A stretch of 64,000 nt of DNA from Acanthacorydalis orientalis (GCA_034766995.1 CM068317.1:36656249-36720248), one strand, 5' to 3'; counted from the first letter of the stretch, positions 12,263 to 26,079 are shown. Program-made: numbers and translations. Notes: generated from the letters alone by a model not told the origin.

Positions 12263-14079
12263 TGTTGAATTTATTCATTTGTATTGTCGTTTGTCATTTT
12301 TGTAGAGATTTTTTAAACAATGCGTATTTTATTATATTGAAACAATAAATATTGAGATTTAAACATGTTTTTTTACAAAAACATTTTCATACAATAACAA
12401 ACATATGTTGAGTGTATGGATGTTTATTTATAGATTTATTTTATAAATGTTGCATATTTTATATACGTAGTGTATACTTTAAAAATCTATATAATTTATT
12501 AATTAATTATTATATTACAACTATTGTAGTACAGTATTTAGGTAGCTAGGGACAGGTCAAATTTTTAACAAAAAATTATTTAAAGTATTTTTGTTATGTA
12601 GCATTTCTGCAAAGCAGTAATAGTAAATAAGAATTTGAATGAAAATAAAGAAAACAGACGCAGAGATAATGAATATTTGAGTATATTCTAACAAACTATT
12701 ATTATTTTATCACAAGTTTAAACTCTGCTATAAAATATATACTCTTTTATAAAGGGAATCTAATATTTGCTCGATAAAAGTATTTTATATTTGGAAAGAG
12801 TTATATCAAATAAGTAAACAAAATGATTTATAAATAAATATTCATTAATACAAAAAAAATGACCGAACAAAGTAAATAGTGACATCAATTTGAAACAATT
12901 TAAATCCAATTCAAAAGAAGTAAAGCTTAGTTAATAAACTTTAACGTAACAACATTTTGTTACCACCATGCTATACAAAATCTCTTCAATAAGATGTCTA
13001 AGAAATAATCGAACTTTGTTAGTATACCTCTGAGAATTTATACTGTCTACGAAAAATAAGAATCTTTCATTTTGATGTCATGTCATTTTCACGCTACAAT
13101 TCTGTTTTTTTTTATTTTATAACACAGCTGAGGTGAAAAATCATTTTATATTGTAGATAATCGTTAGATTCAATTTTTATAACAAAATTCGATATTTTTT
13201 CATGTATTCCCTCTTGTTTATTGTTTCAATTGTATACAGTCTGTTTTATTTGTAATTCATTTTCATTTATAAAGAATTGAATAAATAAAAATTGATGTTA
13301 TTCACAAGACAATGCCAATTTATTAATCATTCATAAGAACATTTTTAATTATAATTACATATACATTGTTTATTAAGTATTTACTTATTGCACAGTTTTA
13401 TGTTTTGAAAACTATTTATTTATTTATTAAAAATAATAACAACTACCATAGTAAAGCAAAATAACATCTCAAATTCTCTTCATTCTTTTGAATCTGATCA
13501 GTTTTTAATATTTATCTAAAGAAGGTATATGGACTACGACTAATAGTGGAGAATAGACATATATACGACACATTCAAGACTACACATTCATGGATCTTAT
13601 GTATAAAAATATACAATTATTTTTAAATATCTGATTATAGATTTCAAATAAACAAAAGTGGAAAATTGGTTGGATTATAAAATATTCAGCTATGATAAAA
13701 ATAAATTTATAAATATGTCTTTATTATTTTTTTAATAACAACTTTTCAATTATTGAAAAAAGTGTATAAGGAAATCAATAATTGGTTTAAAAATTATAAT
13801 ACTTTATCAAAGTTAGAATTCCAGTTAAATTTATTTTGTTGTTTACTGTTTGTGCTTCATTTTACCTTTCTATAAATTAAAATTGTTCGATTTTAATACC
13901 GTATTTTAAATTCGTACTAAATTAATTAAATAAAGTAATCGAATCCGCTCCAATTTTATTATACCAACATCCAGTTAAACAATTAAAGTTACCCCTTTCG
14001 AAATTTCCATCGTCAAACTAAACGCCTACAAAACTTAATCGTTAGGCATACAAACATTGACTAAAAAAAATTTCTAACG
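12263..14079. other. AT-rich non-coding stretch
   Basis: I see nothing gene-like here. All frames are short, and there are no long microsatellites or followable inverted repeats. Confidence 0.55.
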
Positions 14080-14530
14080 CTTACGATGTCACATTTCGCA
14101 CGCTAATCCCAAAAATTAATTTTGCAATCGTAATTCGTAATCAAAACAATAATTCTGTCTCAGTCGTGCACGCACGTACGACATAACGTTCACTTTATTC
14201 CACGTCGTGTTGCCACGTGCAGATAAGATGACATATCGTTATTGTTGCATGTCGGAAAAGAGGTCGCAAAAACCACTTGTTAGAGGGTGGGAGGATGAAA
14301 ACGCCGTTCGTTGCCTGGCTGGCTGGAAAGCTAACGGCGCCCCGGCGCCTGGGCGAAGCGTCGCATGTATCTACCCGCTTTTCATACCCTTTCTAGCTCG
14401 TTTCATACCACCATACGTTCGACCCACATTTTACCCCTATGAATGTTACACAGTCAGTACCGTGGCGTGAGGAAACTTTTTTTTGTATACTACGGTATTT
14501 TCATGGTCACCATTTCGAAGGTGATTTTTA
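14080..14530. other. Most GC-rich island of the window (candidate regulatory element or exon)
   Basis: About 450 bp with many CpGs lies within DNA that is otherwise roughly three-quarters A+T. Visible signals are an E-box CACGTG (14214-14219) followed after one base by AGATAAG (14221-14227), a GATA-type site, and GGCGCC-CC-GGCGCC (14335-14348), a perfect palindrome. An 87-codon frame (14207-14470, plus) crosses the island but shows no family I recognise, and its Pro/Tyr-rich C-terminus looks unselected. It could be a promoter-proximal CpG island, a conserved enhancer or an exon. The sequence alone does not decide. Confidence 0.5.
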
Positions 14531-15871
14531 TTTATTAATGTATTCTGGAATTTAAACGTTGTCAGTTATGATATTAAGAACACGGTTTTCCCATTTATTA
14601 CTTTTCAATCATATACGTATTTTCTAGATTAAAAAAGTGCTAGAAAATTCACGTTACGTAGTAAGAATTTTTGAATATTCCACTTTGAAGGTTATGAATT
14701 GATAGTAGGGTTGAACTTCTACATTTAGAGATCGTGCACATGTGTGGTTGTATGTATGCATGAAAGTTTTTACTACAATATTTTTTCATACTTTATTATT
14801 ACTACAGTAAAAAAACTTGTGTTGTTTGAAATATCATAATTGAATTTTTGAATATGAAAGGAAAAGAAATTAATGTTTTAAATATATATTCAATAAATTT
14901 CGTCTTTATAAATCAAAATCATAGGAAATTTTTACAGAAAAGTAATTTTATCCTTAAAGTAATAAATTTACATCGTCTCTATCGTTTTCTCAAAATTTAT
15001 TGTAAAAATTCTAATCCGATTCCACAAATAACACAAATTTATTCATGTTAGTTATAACTTCTAACAGTTTTACTTATAAGCTGTGGAGTTTTAAAAGTTT
15101 TTAACAGTCAGTTATAGTACTAGTGCAATTAAAATATTTAACACTAATATTTTTTTCCTATTTTCTACTCTACTTTAAATGTACAATTTCCATTAAAATT
15201 TTCAAAAATTATTTGAAACTTGAATTTAAATTCTTCATTAAAATTGAAAGCTTATAAATATTAACAGTCTAAATATTTAAATATATATTTGAAACTGAAA
15301 TTACTATTAAATGAATATAAAAAAATCATATTTAATTTTCTCAAATAAATTCATGTTTATAATTAAACAATTTCCTATACTTTGTTCATGTATATTTTAA
15401 TTAATATGAATTTCAGCCACTTAAAAACAAATATTTTAATTATTTTTCATAAACGCAATTTAAATCTGATTTAAATTACATTGTTAATGAATACATTTAA
15501 CAGATTTCCTATTAAATCATGTTGTCATAAATAAATCATTTTTTTAAATATGATTCAAATAATATTTACGTTATATTTCTAGTTTACTAGTAAATATATA
15601 AAATTAATCTATATATTCCTTTCACTTAAAATTAAAAATACACACACAAAAATTCGACAAATAAAATTAGTGAAGATTATAATAAAAAAAATTCGATTTA
15701 AATTTTCAAAAAAGATAAATAAATTTATTTTCTTTAAATATTTTTATATTTTTTTTCTCTAAATTTGTATATATTTACATTCAAAGTATTTTACATTGAT
15801 TTCAAATAATGAAATAAATATTTTTCCTCTGTAAACAATATAAAAAAGAAATTCGATGAAATTTTATAACA

Positions 15872-15876
<5 letters not shown>

Positions 15877-15905
<29 letters not shown>
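15877..15905. repeat. (TA)n microsatellite
   Basis: A pure TA run of about 29 bp. Confidence 0.95.
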
Positions 15906-15909
<4 letters not shown>

Positions 15910-16086
15910 ATTACATGTAATTTAAACCACATAATTGAAAGAAAATTTTGAATTGAAAATATAGGAATGAAGAAAATTAATAATTTTAATTACTTTCTTT
16001 ATTCAATTATCTCGATTTCTCAGAATCAAGAGTATTACATGTCGATAAAATTTATAAATTTTAATTTAAATGCCTTATATATATAC

Positions 16087-16088
<2 letters not shown>

Positions 16089-16146
<58 letters not shown>

Positions 16147-16147
16147 A
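16089..16147. repeat. Composite (TA)n-(TG)n microsatellite
   Basis: About 43 bp of TA passes directly into about 16 bp of TG on the plus strand. This is the same TA-to-TG polarity seen at 25761, 26619, 27716, 39424 and 63389. Confidence 0.95.
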
Positions 16148-18509
16148 TTTAATTTAACACCCTTATAAACCTGAGAAAATAAATATCTTATTAAATTTTA
16201 AAATGCATTGAGACAAAACAAGAAAATTCAAAATATAAAATATTTAATTTATAAATTATATTATGGAATATTATATATATATAATTAAATTCATAAGTTT
16301 TTCAGTTCCATTTTTAAATTTAATACTTAAATCAGAAAAATGAATCAATCTAATGATCACTTAGCTTAAAATTTGACCATTTTAAAATATTTTTATTGAA
16401 AATAATTTACGTACAAAGCTTCATAACATGAAGATAATTACAAATTCATCCTTTCACACAAATTTTGAAATGCGATATCAGCAACTGAATTCATCAAGTT
16501 GAATGCTTAGTTTGCTTAAAGAAAAAATGAAGAGAACGCTTGAAAATGATCATTTTCTTTTAATTATGTGCATAGATCAATCACGTACAGAATAATTTTA
16601 CACAACTTTTATAAAATATAACATTCTATAACAACTGTATTCTTTGTAAATTTATATATCAGTTAAAAACTGTCAAAAAAGTACTGTTATTTAATTAAAT
16701 ACGTTTTAGAACAATAGTAGTTTTTATATCGTAGATTGTTTTAAATCACTAAGGATTTACTCATGAAATGGTAATTAAAATAATAGAATTTTCGTTACTT
16801 ACAAAATAATTAATTTCATAAAATAACTGTTATACCAGTTGTTTTGTTACAATCTCATATAGAGTTTTTTTAACAAAAAAACGTATTTCAAATTAAATTA
16901 ATTTATTTTTCGTTTTAAATAAGTCAGTTTATAGAAAATATCAAAATTTATGATATGTATATGAACGAAAATTGATATTTTTATGTAATTCTACCATAAA
17001 ATATTATTTTAAATTTTTTATAAAAAATATATCATTTAGTACAAAAAATAAATATTTTGTGGTTTTAGTTAGATATTGTTTTATATTCCTTTTATGTAAA
17101 TATTAAAGAATAATTTAAATAATTCAAAATTCTATCGTTGTGTAAATAAACTCGATTTTGCATTTTAATATTGTTAAATTCTCTCCCCTATTGTTATTAT
17201 GAAAACATTATTTTAATACAAAAAATATATCTACAAACATTCTAAATCTATTTTAAACTATTACAAGTATTGATTTATTGAATAGAAAGAGACAATATTA
17301 TTAACAGCAAGAGTTATCTAAAAATAAACATTTTTTATTGAATAAGTTTCTAATTTTGATCACAAATTAACTGTTTATTTTCCACTTTGTTTTTTCACTA
17401 AATTTTGGTTGTGTAAAATTGAAATTTTGAATTTAAAACACTTGAGTTTTTAATTTTTAAATACGAACTTAAAACTATGTATTTAAATTTTAGATTTTTT
17501 TAGAATAGAAGAGAATACTTTTTGATATATTAAGTATATTAAATTTTAATTAAAAAAATATACGTCTGTTTTATGAAAAAAAATAAAATAAAGGGTGAGA
17601 TTATGAAGTGACAGTCTAACATATTGAGATATTAATTATAATATAATGAGATCAGATGCACATTTCTGATACACACAAATCATTTTTTACTAATAAATCA
17701 ATTCTGTTGTAAAGTTTCAGACGTTTAAAGAGAGTGAAGTTAAAAAAATCTTTATAAAAGTGATGTACAGTTTTTTTTATATTCAAATATGTTTTTATTT
17801 TCAGTAAGTATAGCTTATTTGAAATAAAAACCAGCTTTATGTTGTTCTGTGTATTTTTTAATGCGCGTTTTTATGTATTTTAATTCCATTATAAAACATT
17901 TTTCTCCAAATTAAAAATATTTAAAACACATACCTTTTCATACACTCATAACTTTTTTTCATGAAATTAACAAACATATACACCATTCAATTATTAACAT
18001 ATGTGTCTAATACACTACCTACCTAATAATGAAATATGTTCAATTAATGTATTTATTAAAGCCATTTGTATAAGAACACTGGTTTAAAGATATACTTGTT
18101 ACAAACTACAACAGTTTTTTTTTATAATAGTAACTATGTTAGAGTTATAAATAAGTTAAAGTTTATAGAAAATATGTTCTTGGGTATAATTTTAAAATTT
18201 GAGAAATATTGAATTACTTGTTTTTGTAATAAATAAACAGATTTATAATAATTTACTTTAGAAATATATATATATATATAAATATATTATTGAAGTTATA
18301 TTAAAAAATATAATTCACGAAATTAAATTAATTTAATACATTATTCTCAATGAAATTATATATATATATACATAGCATTAAACAATTTAGATTAGAATAA
18401 CATAATTTAATTTTTCCAAGTGTGGGACTTAAAATAAATCAGTTGAGCATATTTTATATCTATGATTTTAACGAATAATATTTCTTTAAGTTAAATGAAA
18501 ATCCTTTAT

Positions 18510-18730
18510 AGTAACGTGTACGGCACTGTGTATATTCTCTTTGGCAGACATTTCTCTGCTACTGCGTACTGCCTCTACACCGTATTCTCTGTACACATAA
18601 AACTAAAACACACGTATGCGAATATAGAACAGCCTTTTGTTCGAATTTTATCTAGATGTATCGTATGAAGCGAGAGTGAGCTTTGTTCCTATCCCGACTG
18701 ACACTACAGTTTATTTCGGGATGTTTTACA
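18510..18730. other. GC-richer island
   Basis: It contains several CpGs and mixed-composition sequence (around GTGTACGGCACTGTG and GAAGCGAGAGTGAGC). Frames are broken, so a non-coding element is favoured. Confidence 0.35.
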
Positions 18731-19015
18731 ACTTGTTACAGTTAAAAGGTTTCGTACATGATTACCTGCTTTTTATTAAATCGATATATTAACTCATTTT
18801 CATATTTATACAATCTATATTTATTATAATTATATGAGATAAAACGTATTTTGTTCTATTAACATTTTATATAAACCGTACATAAATTGTAATTTTATGA
18901 TATTCTTATATCGTGCCTGACCGAACCGTATTTCTTGTGAACCTTCATTTACCAATTTTACGACGATAACAAAGTTACTTTATTTTACCTCTACTATTAA
19001 AATTTAAATGAACGG

Positions 19016-19017
<2 letters not shown>

Positions 19018-19065
<48 letters not shown>
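19018..19065. repeat. (TA)n microsatellite
   Basis: An uninterrupted TA run of about 48 bp. Confidence 0.95.
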
Positions 19066-19068
<3 letters not shown>

Positions 19069-21158
19069 AATAAGGTATGTATTTATTTAATATCAATTAT
19101 TAATGTACGGTAGACTTGATTCATTTCATATAATTTTACTCTTTATTAATAAATGGATTTCTTCTTTGCTAAAAACAATTCTATACTATTTTTTTACTTT
19201 ATAGTTGTTAACTATTTCGTTGAAAAAAGTTATTCAATTTACTTTTTTCATTATTTTACAAAAATAAACAAAAAATTTATTGCATTGAACCTCTTGTAAT
19301 ATATTCCATCTAATATTTATCTTAAAAAAAGTTACTATTAATACAATATTAGCTTTTCGTTATATCCCTTCTACATAGAATTATATTTGGATATTTTTTG
19401 ATAAATTTGTTAATTTTATTTATATTCTTCTCTACGATTTTAACTATTAGTTCGTTTGTTCAATTTTTGTCAGAACTTATTTTGGTTGTAGAAGCTTGTT
19501 TTACTCATTAGCTGGTAAATGCTTTTAGAAAAATATTCTAAAATTAGTTACAATCTGTCTGAAAATGATGTAAATTAAAATAATGTAGATTAAAATAATA
19601 CACAAGTATAAATTTTTACCAAATTACTCCACACAAACTATAAAAAAAATTCTAATCGCCATCTTTAATAAAGAAAGGCACACAAAAAAGATTTCTGTAC
19701 TTTAACAATCTGAAGATAATTGATATCATCATCGAATTCCAATTTAGTGAAATCAAAATATCCAATTGTTTAATACGTCTGTAAGTAATTTTTGTGGTAT
19801 GTAATGAAGACAGTAAAAATAATTCACTTATAAACATAAATTTATTTATTTTACTCTGATACACACGTACACAAACGTGTATATATATATATATATATAT
19901 ATAACAATAGGTATTTTATGTCAAGCTATCTTAATTATCTGATATATTTTGTAAAAAAATATCTAAAACATAAAAAAACAATTTCTTTTCGTCAAAGTGT
20001 TTGTATATTTCTTGATGCATAAAAACATCACACGAAAGCAAATTAATATATCCTTGTTAAAATTTCAACACTATATTCATAATCAAACAATATTATATCA
20101 TTAATAATAAAAGTCTATAACCGGAATAATTGAAAATTGATATCGTTATATTATCTGTGTACAACAAACTTTACTTGATCAAAAGACGATAATAATCGTC
20201 AGTTCTAAGAATTTCTCTACCAGCCGCATTTCAAATTACTGTTTAATATTATAAATTACAATAGTTAAATATATTTAAATATGAAACGTGAAATAAATTT
20301 AAAATAAATGTATACTTTGATGAACAGAATATGTATTTATTTAACTTTAAATTAATTTAAATTTTTGTTGCAAAACTTATTTTGAATTATGAATTGCTAA
20401 TTTTTTTTATAATCAATTAAATTTTTTGCACATTTTACAATGACACAATATAGAAAAATTATCTTATTTTCAATTATTTCCAGGAATAATTATCTATAAA
20501 TATCTTTATAATATTTATAATTTTATTTTTTTGCATACTGCTTATAAATACAAATCTAAAAATAAGTTGATATATTAATACTCGTAATACATTCTTTTAA
20601 ATTCAGTTTATATATCAAATTTAAATATTTATGTAAATTGATATTTTATGTTTTACATGTAAAATAATCATCGTCTTCTATTATTCCTAATTCGATATTT
20701 AAAAAAATTTTAGTCTACATTTTATCATAACAACTAAAGACTGTAATTTTTTTAATTGAATTAAATTGCATCTATCAACTTTGAGAACACTTTTACACAA
20801 CAGTATCAATAGAATAAAAACCCAAGGGGGTACGGTTTCATTTAAGCAATATGCAACTATAAAATATTTTTCAAAGACCCGCTACCTAATGGATAATAAC
20901 TTCATTATCCCTTTGTTTTAAAAAGTTGAAAATTTCAGTATATATGATTTAATAGACAATGAATATAATGAATAGACGAGCTCGTTTTAATAAAAGTCTT
21001 TGTTGATTAATACATAATTTAATTCGTTTTGAACATTTTAATTAATGTATATAAGGACTAAAAGCACTGTAATATTTTAATGGAAAAATATTTTATTATT
21101 AGTCATTACAACAATTTTCAAATATCTGAAAAGTTTCCTTGTTATTTGCTTGAATATA

Positions 21159-21200
<42 letters not shown>

Positions 21201-22163
21201 AATTTTAATTTATAACAATTCTCGCGTTGCTCGTAATGTATAAAAATAGTTTATTGTCAAAGAAGAAAAATAAAATATAGATTATAACAAAAAACCTGAA
21301 ATATCTATAATGACAAATCAAAATACTTTTTTTAACATTTCTATTTATACTACTGAAAACTACAATATGTTAGTAAAATATATTTAAAAATTGGTTGATA
21401 TATTGATAGATAAATATGTATACTGAGGAGATTTTTTTTAGATTCTTGTAAAAACACTCATACAAAATTTAAAAATTTTCTATTTTAATTTCAATTTTTT
21501 ATATTTTTTTTCTTTTTATTTATATATGTTTTGCAGCAAAATTAAAAATTTAAATATTGATTAACTTTTTGTTATATGTTTCAGTTTTCTATAAAGCGAA
21601 TTAAAATAAATTACAAATTATAATAAAAGAATTACCAGAAATAAAAATATAATAAAGAACCATTCTTTACTAAATCTAAATTATATGAAATTAATTGAAA
21701 AATTACTTTGAGGTAATGACGTTTTTATAATGAAGGACAATTTTATTTTTATTGGTTATTTTAATTCTTTTTTCAGAATTTTTCAATCTCTAAATCTGAA
21801 AGAAGTTTTAAGTTTTCTTTTACTTAAAAAATAACAATGTATAAGAAAGAAGGAGTATTACTGAAATTAAATTAAAGATAAAGTCACAAATAAACATATT
21901 TTGTATAAATTCAAATATGTTTTTCTATTCTTTTTACAACTTTATTTAATTTTTATCTATATATATATATAATGTTCAGAATTTAAAAATCTACTGATTA
22001 TTACAGTCTTTTTAAATTGCAATGCTAATGCCTTTTTTTCTGTATATACTCAATACATTTTTTGATATTCTGTCTATTTATTAAATTGATATCAGAAAAT
22101 TACTGTAATGAAAAAATGTTGCATAACTTTTTGAATCTATGTATATTTTTGGCTCATATTAAT
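19066..22163. other. AT-rich non-coding stretch
   Basis: No gene is supported. A 70-codon minus-strand frame (19652-19864) has no recognisable motif. Short (TA)n runs lie at 19880-19902 and 21958-21971. Confidence 0.55.
21163..21197. repeat. (TA)n microsatellite
   Basis: A TA run of about 35 bp, preceded by the interrupted unit TATATATTTATA. Confidence 0.95.
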
Positions 22164-22193
22164 GTATATATATATATAGAGAGAGAGAGAGAA
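22164..22193. repeat. Composite (TA)n-(GA)n microsatellite
   Basis: About 15 bp of TA is followed directly by about 15 bp of GA. The same junction recurs 370 bp downstream and, on the opposite strand, at 30784 and 43439. Confidence 0.95.
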
Positions 22194-22531
22194 ACAGATA
22201 ATGAATGAGAATGAAATGAAACGAAACAAAAAATGATAGAAAATTTAATCGACACCAAAAATAGACGTTACAGGCATAATAGAAAAGTAAATATTAAAAA
22301 AAAGAAATAATCAGGAAACATAGTAGATAATAGACAAACTAGAAAAGTTATTGACTAAAAGGTATGTAATATAGAAACATCCATAAGGAAACATCTGTGT
22401 TAAAGTATGAAATAGCAATATCAGAAAATTAAAAATATATGAAAAGACATCTACTTATCGTTTAAAAAAGAAATATTTGGAATTAGAATTTATCGTTTAT
22501 CATTCAAAATATTAAAGACCGATGATATACT

Positions 22532-22534
<3 letters not shown>

Positions 22535-22593
<59 letters not shown>
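22535..22593. repeat. Composite (TA)n-(GA)n microsatellite
   Basis: About 30 bp of TA runs directly into about 29 bp of GA. Confidence 0.95.
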
Positions 22594-22597
<4 letters not shown>

Positions 22598-23049
22598 TTA
22601 ATACTATCAAACACCTAAATTAAAATTTCAGTAACATATCGCAACAAAAAAAGATTTTTTGATTATTGAACTATTCGTTTTTAGTTATTTGCTTGAATGA
22701 TTTCAATTATTTCTGAAATGAACCTAAATTCGTTTTTAAATATAAACTCTTTATAATTTTTATCCTTACTTTTTACAAATGGAATCAAATTTAACTTTAT
22801 TTCATTCAATGAATTCAAGTGATCGCCACTTAATTAATTTAATAAAATACTAAATTCTGATTAATATCTTCAAATTTGTATACGTACATAAATATAAGAA
22901 TTGAATTCAATCTAAAAATAAATATTTTATTATATAATACTCAATTGTCTTCCAAATATTCTCAAGTAATAAATCATATCTAGTCATTTCTCTTAATAAG
23001 AAAATAAACAAAATGAATACATTTTTAAGGGAACGCGACAGTTTGACTA

Positions 23050-23206
23050 TAATTCTTAATATCGATCTTGTCGAAACATTTCTCGATGTAATCCTGTTCA
23101 AAATGTCTCCAATGACAGTTATATGCTTTACGAAACGATTGGGAATTTTATGATTTCGTCCATCAATCATACTTAAGGTTTTATAGCTTACCATTCTTCG
23201 ATTCAT
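23050..23206 (-). pseudogene. C-terminal relic of a mariner transposase (mariner C)
   Basis: The minus-strand frame ends its recognisable part with NRFVKHITVIGD (GGAGAC at 23105-23110). After two bases (AT, a Tyr codon short of one base) the adjoining frame reads FEQDYIE (23082-23102). Joined, this is the C-terminal signature of many mariner transposases, a Lys-Cys-Ile-type segment followed by Gly-Asp-Tyr-Phe-Glu. The His at the usual Cys position and the frameshift mark decay. The stop follows about 20 codons later. No catalytic motifs were found upstream, between 23206 and 23700, so only the tail survives. The 99-codon open frame covering 22907-23206 is therefore an accidental read-through and not a gene. 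Confidence 0.65.
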
Positions 23207-23273
23207 GACTTTGCCATTAATGCTTGTCTATTTTCTTTTTGTTCAAAATTGATTTTATTTTCAAAATAATGCT

Positions 23274-23299
23274 TATATATATATATATATATATATATA
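23274..23299. repeat. (TA)n microsatellite
   Basis: A TA run of about 26 bp on the upstream side of the mariner C relic. Confidence 0.95.
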
Positions 23300-24329
23300 A
23301 ATTTATATTATGTTGTAGGATTTATATCACCTGTTGCTGTTACTGATCCAATTTATTTACGAGTACCTATTGAAGAAAGTTCATATAATCTTATTTTATT
23401 CTATAAATATTACTAATATATATTTTTTATTTTCAATATCAAATCTATCACATTCTTTACATAGTTTTGTAGTAAAAATAATTTCCTCGTACTCATTTTT
23501 TCACTTTCTCACACTTTTATAATTTTAACTTACATGGCTTTCATTTTTTACTGAAACTCCACTATAAAAATATATTACTATTTTTTATTATATTAGTTTA
23601 TATTGTTTCAATATTTAATAAAATTAGAATCATTTACTTTTTCTTGTCAAAAAAAAACTTTAAATCATTACTCTTCATGTTTGATTGTTGTTTAAATACA
23701 TTTCTATGGCAGCATCTTTAGTGAGCCAAAACACGTTAGATAACTTTCTGAAATTAAATATTATTAGATATTTTTAACTGACAAGTTATCCAAATTTAGT
23801 TTTATATTAAATATAGTAATATATTTATTAGTTCAAAAAATTACAATCAGCTGAGATTTTTGTTCATTTTCAACCTTTAAGAATTTATATTTCTGAAATA
23901 TTCCATTTTATAATTCAAATAGTAACGAAAAATTTTAGAGGGAACAATTCAAAAATATTTAATATAAATATTTTTATGCACTGAATTAATTTTAGAAACG
24001 TTTTTCTCTCTTCAAATTATGACAGTGACAATCAATTAAATAAAAGTTAGATATTCAGAGTTCAATTCAATCATATAATTTTTTTGTAAATGATAATATG
24101 GTCGACAGTAATTCGTAACCAACACAAAACTGAAGATTTAGAACTGACATCTCTACACTAGGGAAAACCTTTGCGTGCAAGGATTTCATATATAAATAGA
24201 AAAGGGATGTCTATGACATGACATGTTTTAATTAATATTTTTAATTATTTAAAATGGGGAGTATAATATTTTTTTATCTTTTGGAAAAATCACTAACTGA
24301 ATTATTAAAAAAACGAATAACTTTCAGCG
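23300..24329. other. AT-rich non-coding stretch
   Basis: No gene is supported. A 62-codon plus-strand frame (23334-23522) is Ser/Phe/Leu-rich without motifs. A small mixed-composition patch at about 24100-24190 precedes the foldback element. Confidence 0.5.
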
Positions 24330-24431
24330 TAGAGAATTTTATAAATGAAAATTGCCACATAAAAAAGGCAGAATGAAGAGTTCTAAATGTGTACAATAAA
24401 AAAAATGCAGGTTAAAACACAGATATAAAAA

Positions 24432-24630
24432 ATGGTTCAATTTAGGCTTCCAAATAAAATTATTAAAAAAATCGCAAAAATTAAAAATATCGTGTTATTT
24501 TTTATTTTGTATTTTAGTTCAATTCATTACTAAAATACAATTGAACTAAAATACTAAATAAAAAATAACATGTTATTTTAAATTCTGGCGATTTTTTTAA
24601 TATTTCCATGTGGAAACCTAAATTTAATCA
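24432..24630. repeat. Foldback (MITE-like) inverted-repeat element
   Basis: Two arms of about 93 bp face each other across a 14-bp loop. The inner 16 bp are perfect: GTATTTTAGTTCAATT at 24509-24524 against AATTGAACTAAAATAC at 24539-24554. The outer parts align almost without gaps, with the segment around TTAAAAAAATCGC paired with its mirror at about 24586-24602, and TTTAGGCTTCC (24441-24451) with GGAAACCTAAA (24613-24623). Weaker pairing seems to continue to about 24340 and 24720. It has no coding capacity. The 75-codon minus-strand frame at 24578-24805 only overlaps an arm. It is either a non-autonomous transposon of foldback type or a local inverted duplication. A terminal target duplication could not be assigned. 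Confidence 0.85.
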
Positions 24631-24805
24631 TCTTATACAAGTAATAATTTAATAAAAAATCGGATATCTTTATTTTTGCACACTGAATATAGAATCGTGA
24701 CTTGAATTTTTGTAATCCTTTGAATAATAAATAATTGTGCAATATTTTGAAAATAACTTTTATTGAATATAGATAGTAATTTATTTGTGAAAGAAATTTA
24801 ATCAC

Positions 24806-25760
24806 TATGTTAGCGCTAAAACTTAACCACTAGCTTAATTTAGATTTTTTAATATAATACTTATTTTTGATAAAATTATCTAAATATTTTATTTTGTCAT
24901 TTTCTACAAATAATGCTCTTTTTTAGTAAAAAAAAGTAATAAAGGTTTCTTTGAAATAATTAAAAAATGATCTTTCTTATTCAATATTTCCTAATGCTGA
25001 AATTATTGTAAATTTACAATGACCTCAAAATAGGTTTAAATCTTTTAAAATAGATATTTTTGTGTTAAATTATATACATTTACTAATTTTCAATTAAATT
25101 TATGATGATATGGAATAAAAATATCTTTTCTGATTTCATTCGAATGAAATGTTTTAACTTTTAATATTAACTTTATCATCAATGTAAATATTTAATTTCA
25201 GTATATAAGTAACTGTGCGAGTCTAAACGTAAATGTTTATGTAAGTAGTTTTATTAATTTACAATTAAAAAGCTAGCAATATTAAAAAAGGTCAAGGTGT
25301 TAATATATGTTATGATGGACATAAATTACAATTCATGTAGCAATAAAGTTATGTTCGTTAACATAGTCCGTTTTTAATGTATTGATTTTAATAACAGTCG
25401 CTATAGCAACAAAACAATTTATTCGTTAATGAGTTATTTTCGTATATTCAAAACTGATGCAGAAGAAAAAAATCATTAACAATTTCTTGCGAATACTTTC
25501 ACAATTATTTATAGTCAGAATTGATATAATTTGCATAAACTTCTGTCCAAGAATTTCTTAATTAAGAAATAATTATTCGTAACGAAATTCTGTTGAGGAG
25601 CAAACTTTACGCTCGCTCGGTGTAAAGATTTTTTGTGTCATTAAAAATGGATCAACATATTTTTCCTTAATCCTTACATTTTTCTCTTATTTTATTACGT
25701 GTTATTGCTTATCAAGCTTTCTGTTCAAAATTATGTAGGTTAATATATTTACATTGAAAT

Positions 25761-25834
<74 letters not shown>

Positions 25835-26079
25835 TTCTAGTAAATGAACTATAAAGAAAAAATTATTTCAGATATTGTAGAATATCTTTAAGTGACGTAG
25901 TTTATATTTTAAAACATATTTTAATTTGTATTAATGTGAAAAATTATTAATTTCACTGTACTTATTATTAAGTGTGAAATTAATTCGGTGCCTTTAAATT
26001 AAATCAATTATACTCATAACTCTGTTTTAATATTTTCTCTTCGTTTAATCTCTACCATTAACATTTAAAAACTCTACAT
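24806..26079. other. AT-rich non-coding stretch
   Basis: I see no gene. A slightly mixed patch around 25540-25640 contains GCTCGCTCGG but no useful frame. Confidence 0.5.
25761..25831. repeat. (TA)n-(TG)n-(TA)n microsatellite
   Basis: TA run, then about 12 bp of TG, then TA again for about 40 bp. The TG block sits inside the array and not at its end. Confidence 0.95.

Larger units (their letters stand above)
14531..18509. other. AT-rich non-coding stretch
   Basis: No gene is supported. It contains the (TA)n arrays listed separately and only short AT-driven frames (for example 14848-15051, plus, Ile/Asn/Lys-rich). Confidence 0.55.

Noticed and set aside
14207..14470. 87-codon open frame in the GC-rich island
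   Set aside because: No recognisable domain, and stop codons are rare by chance in GC-richer DNA. It is kept only as part of the island description.
22907..23206. 99-codon minus-strand open frame as a gene
   Set aside because: Its only recognisable part is a frameshifted mariner tail. The rest is AT-driven read-through.
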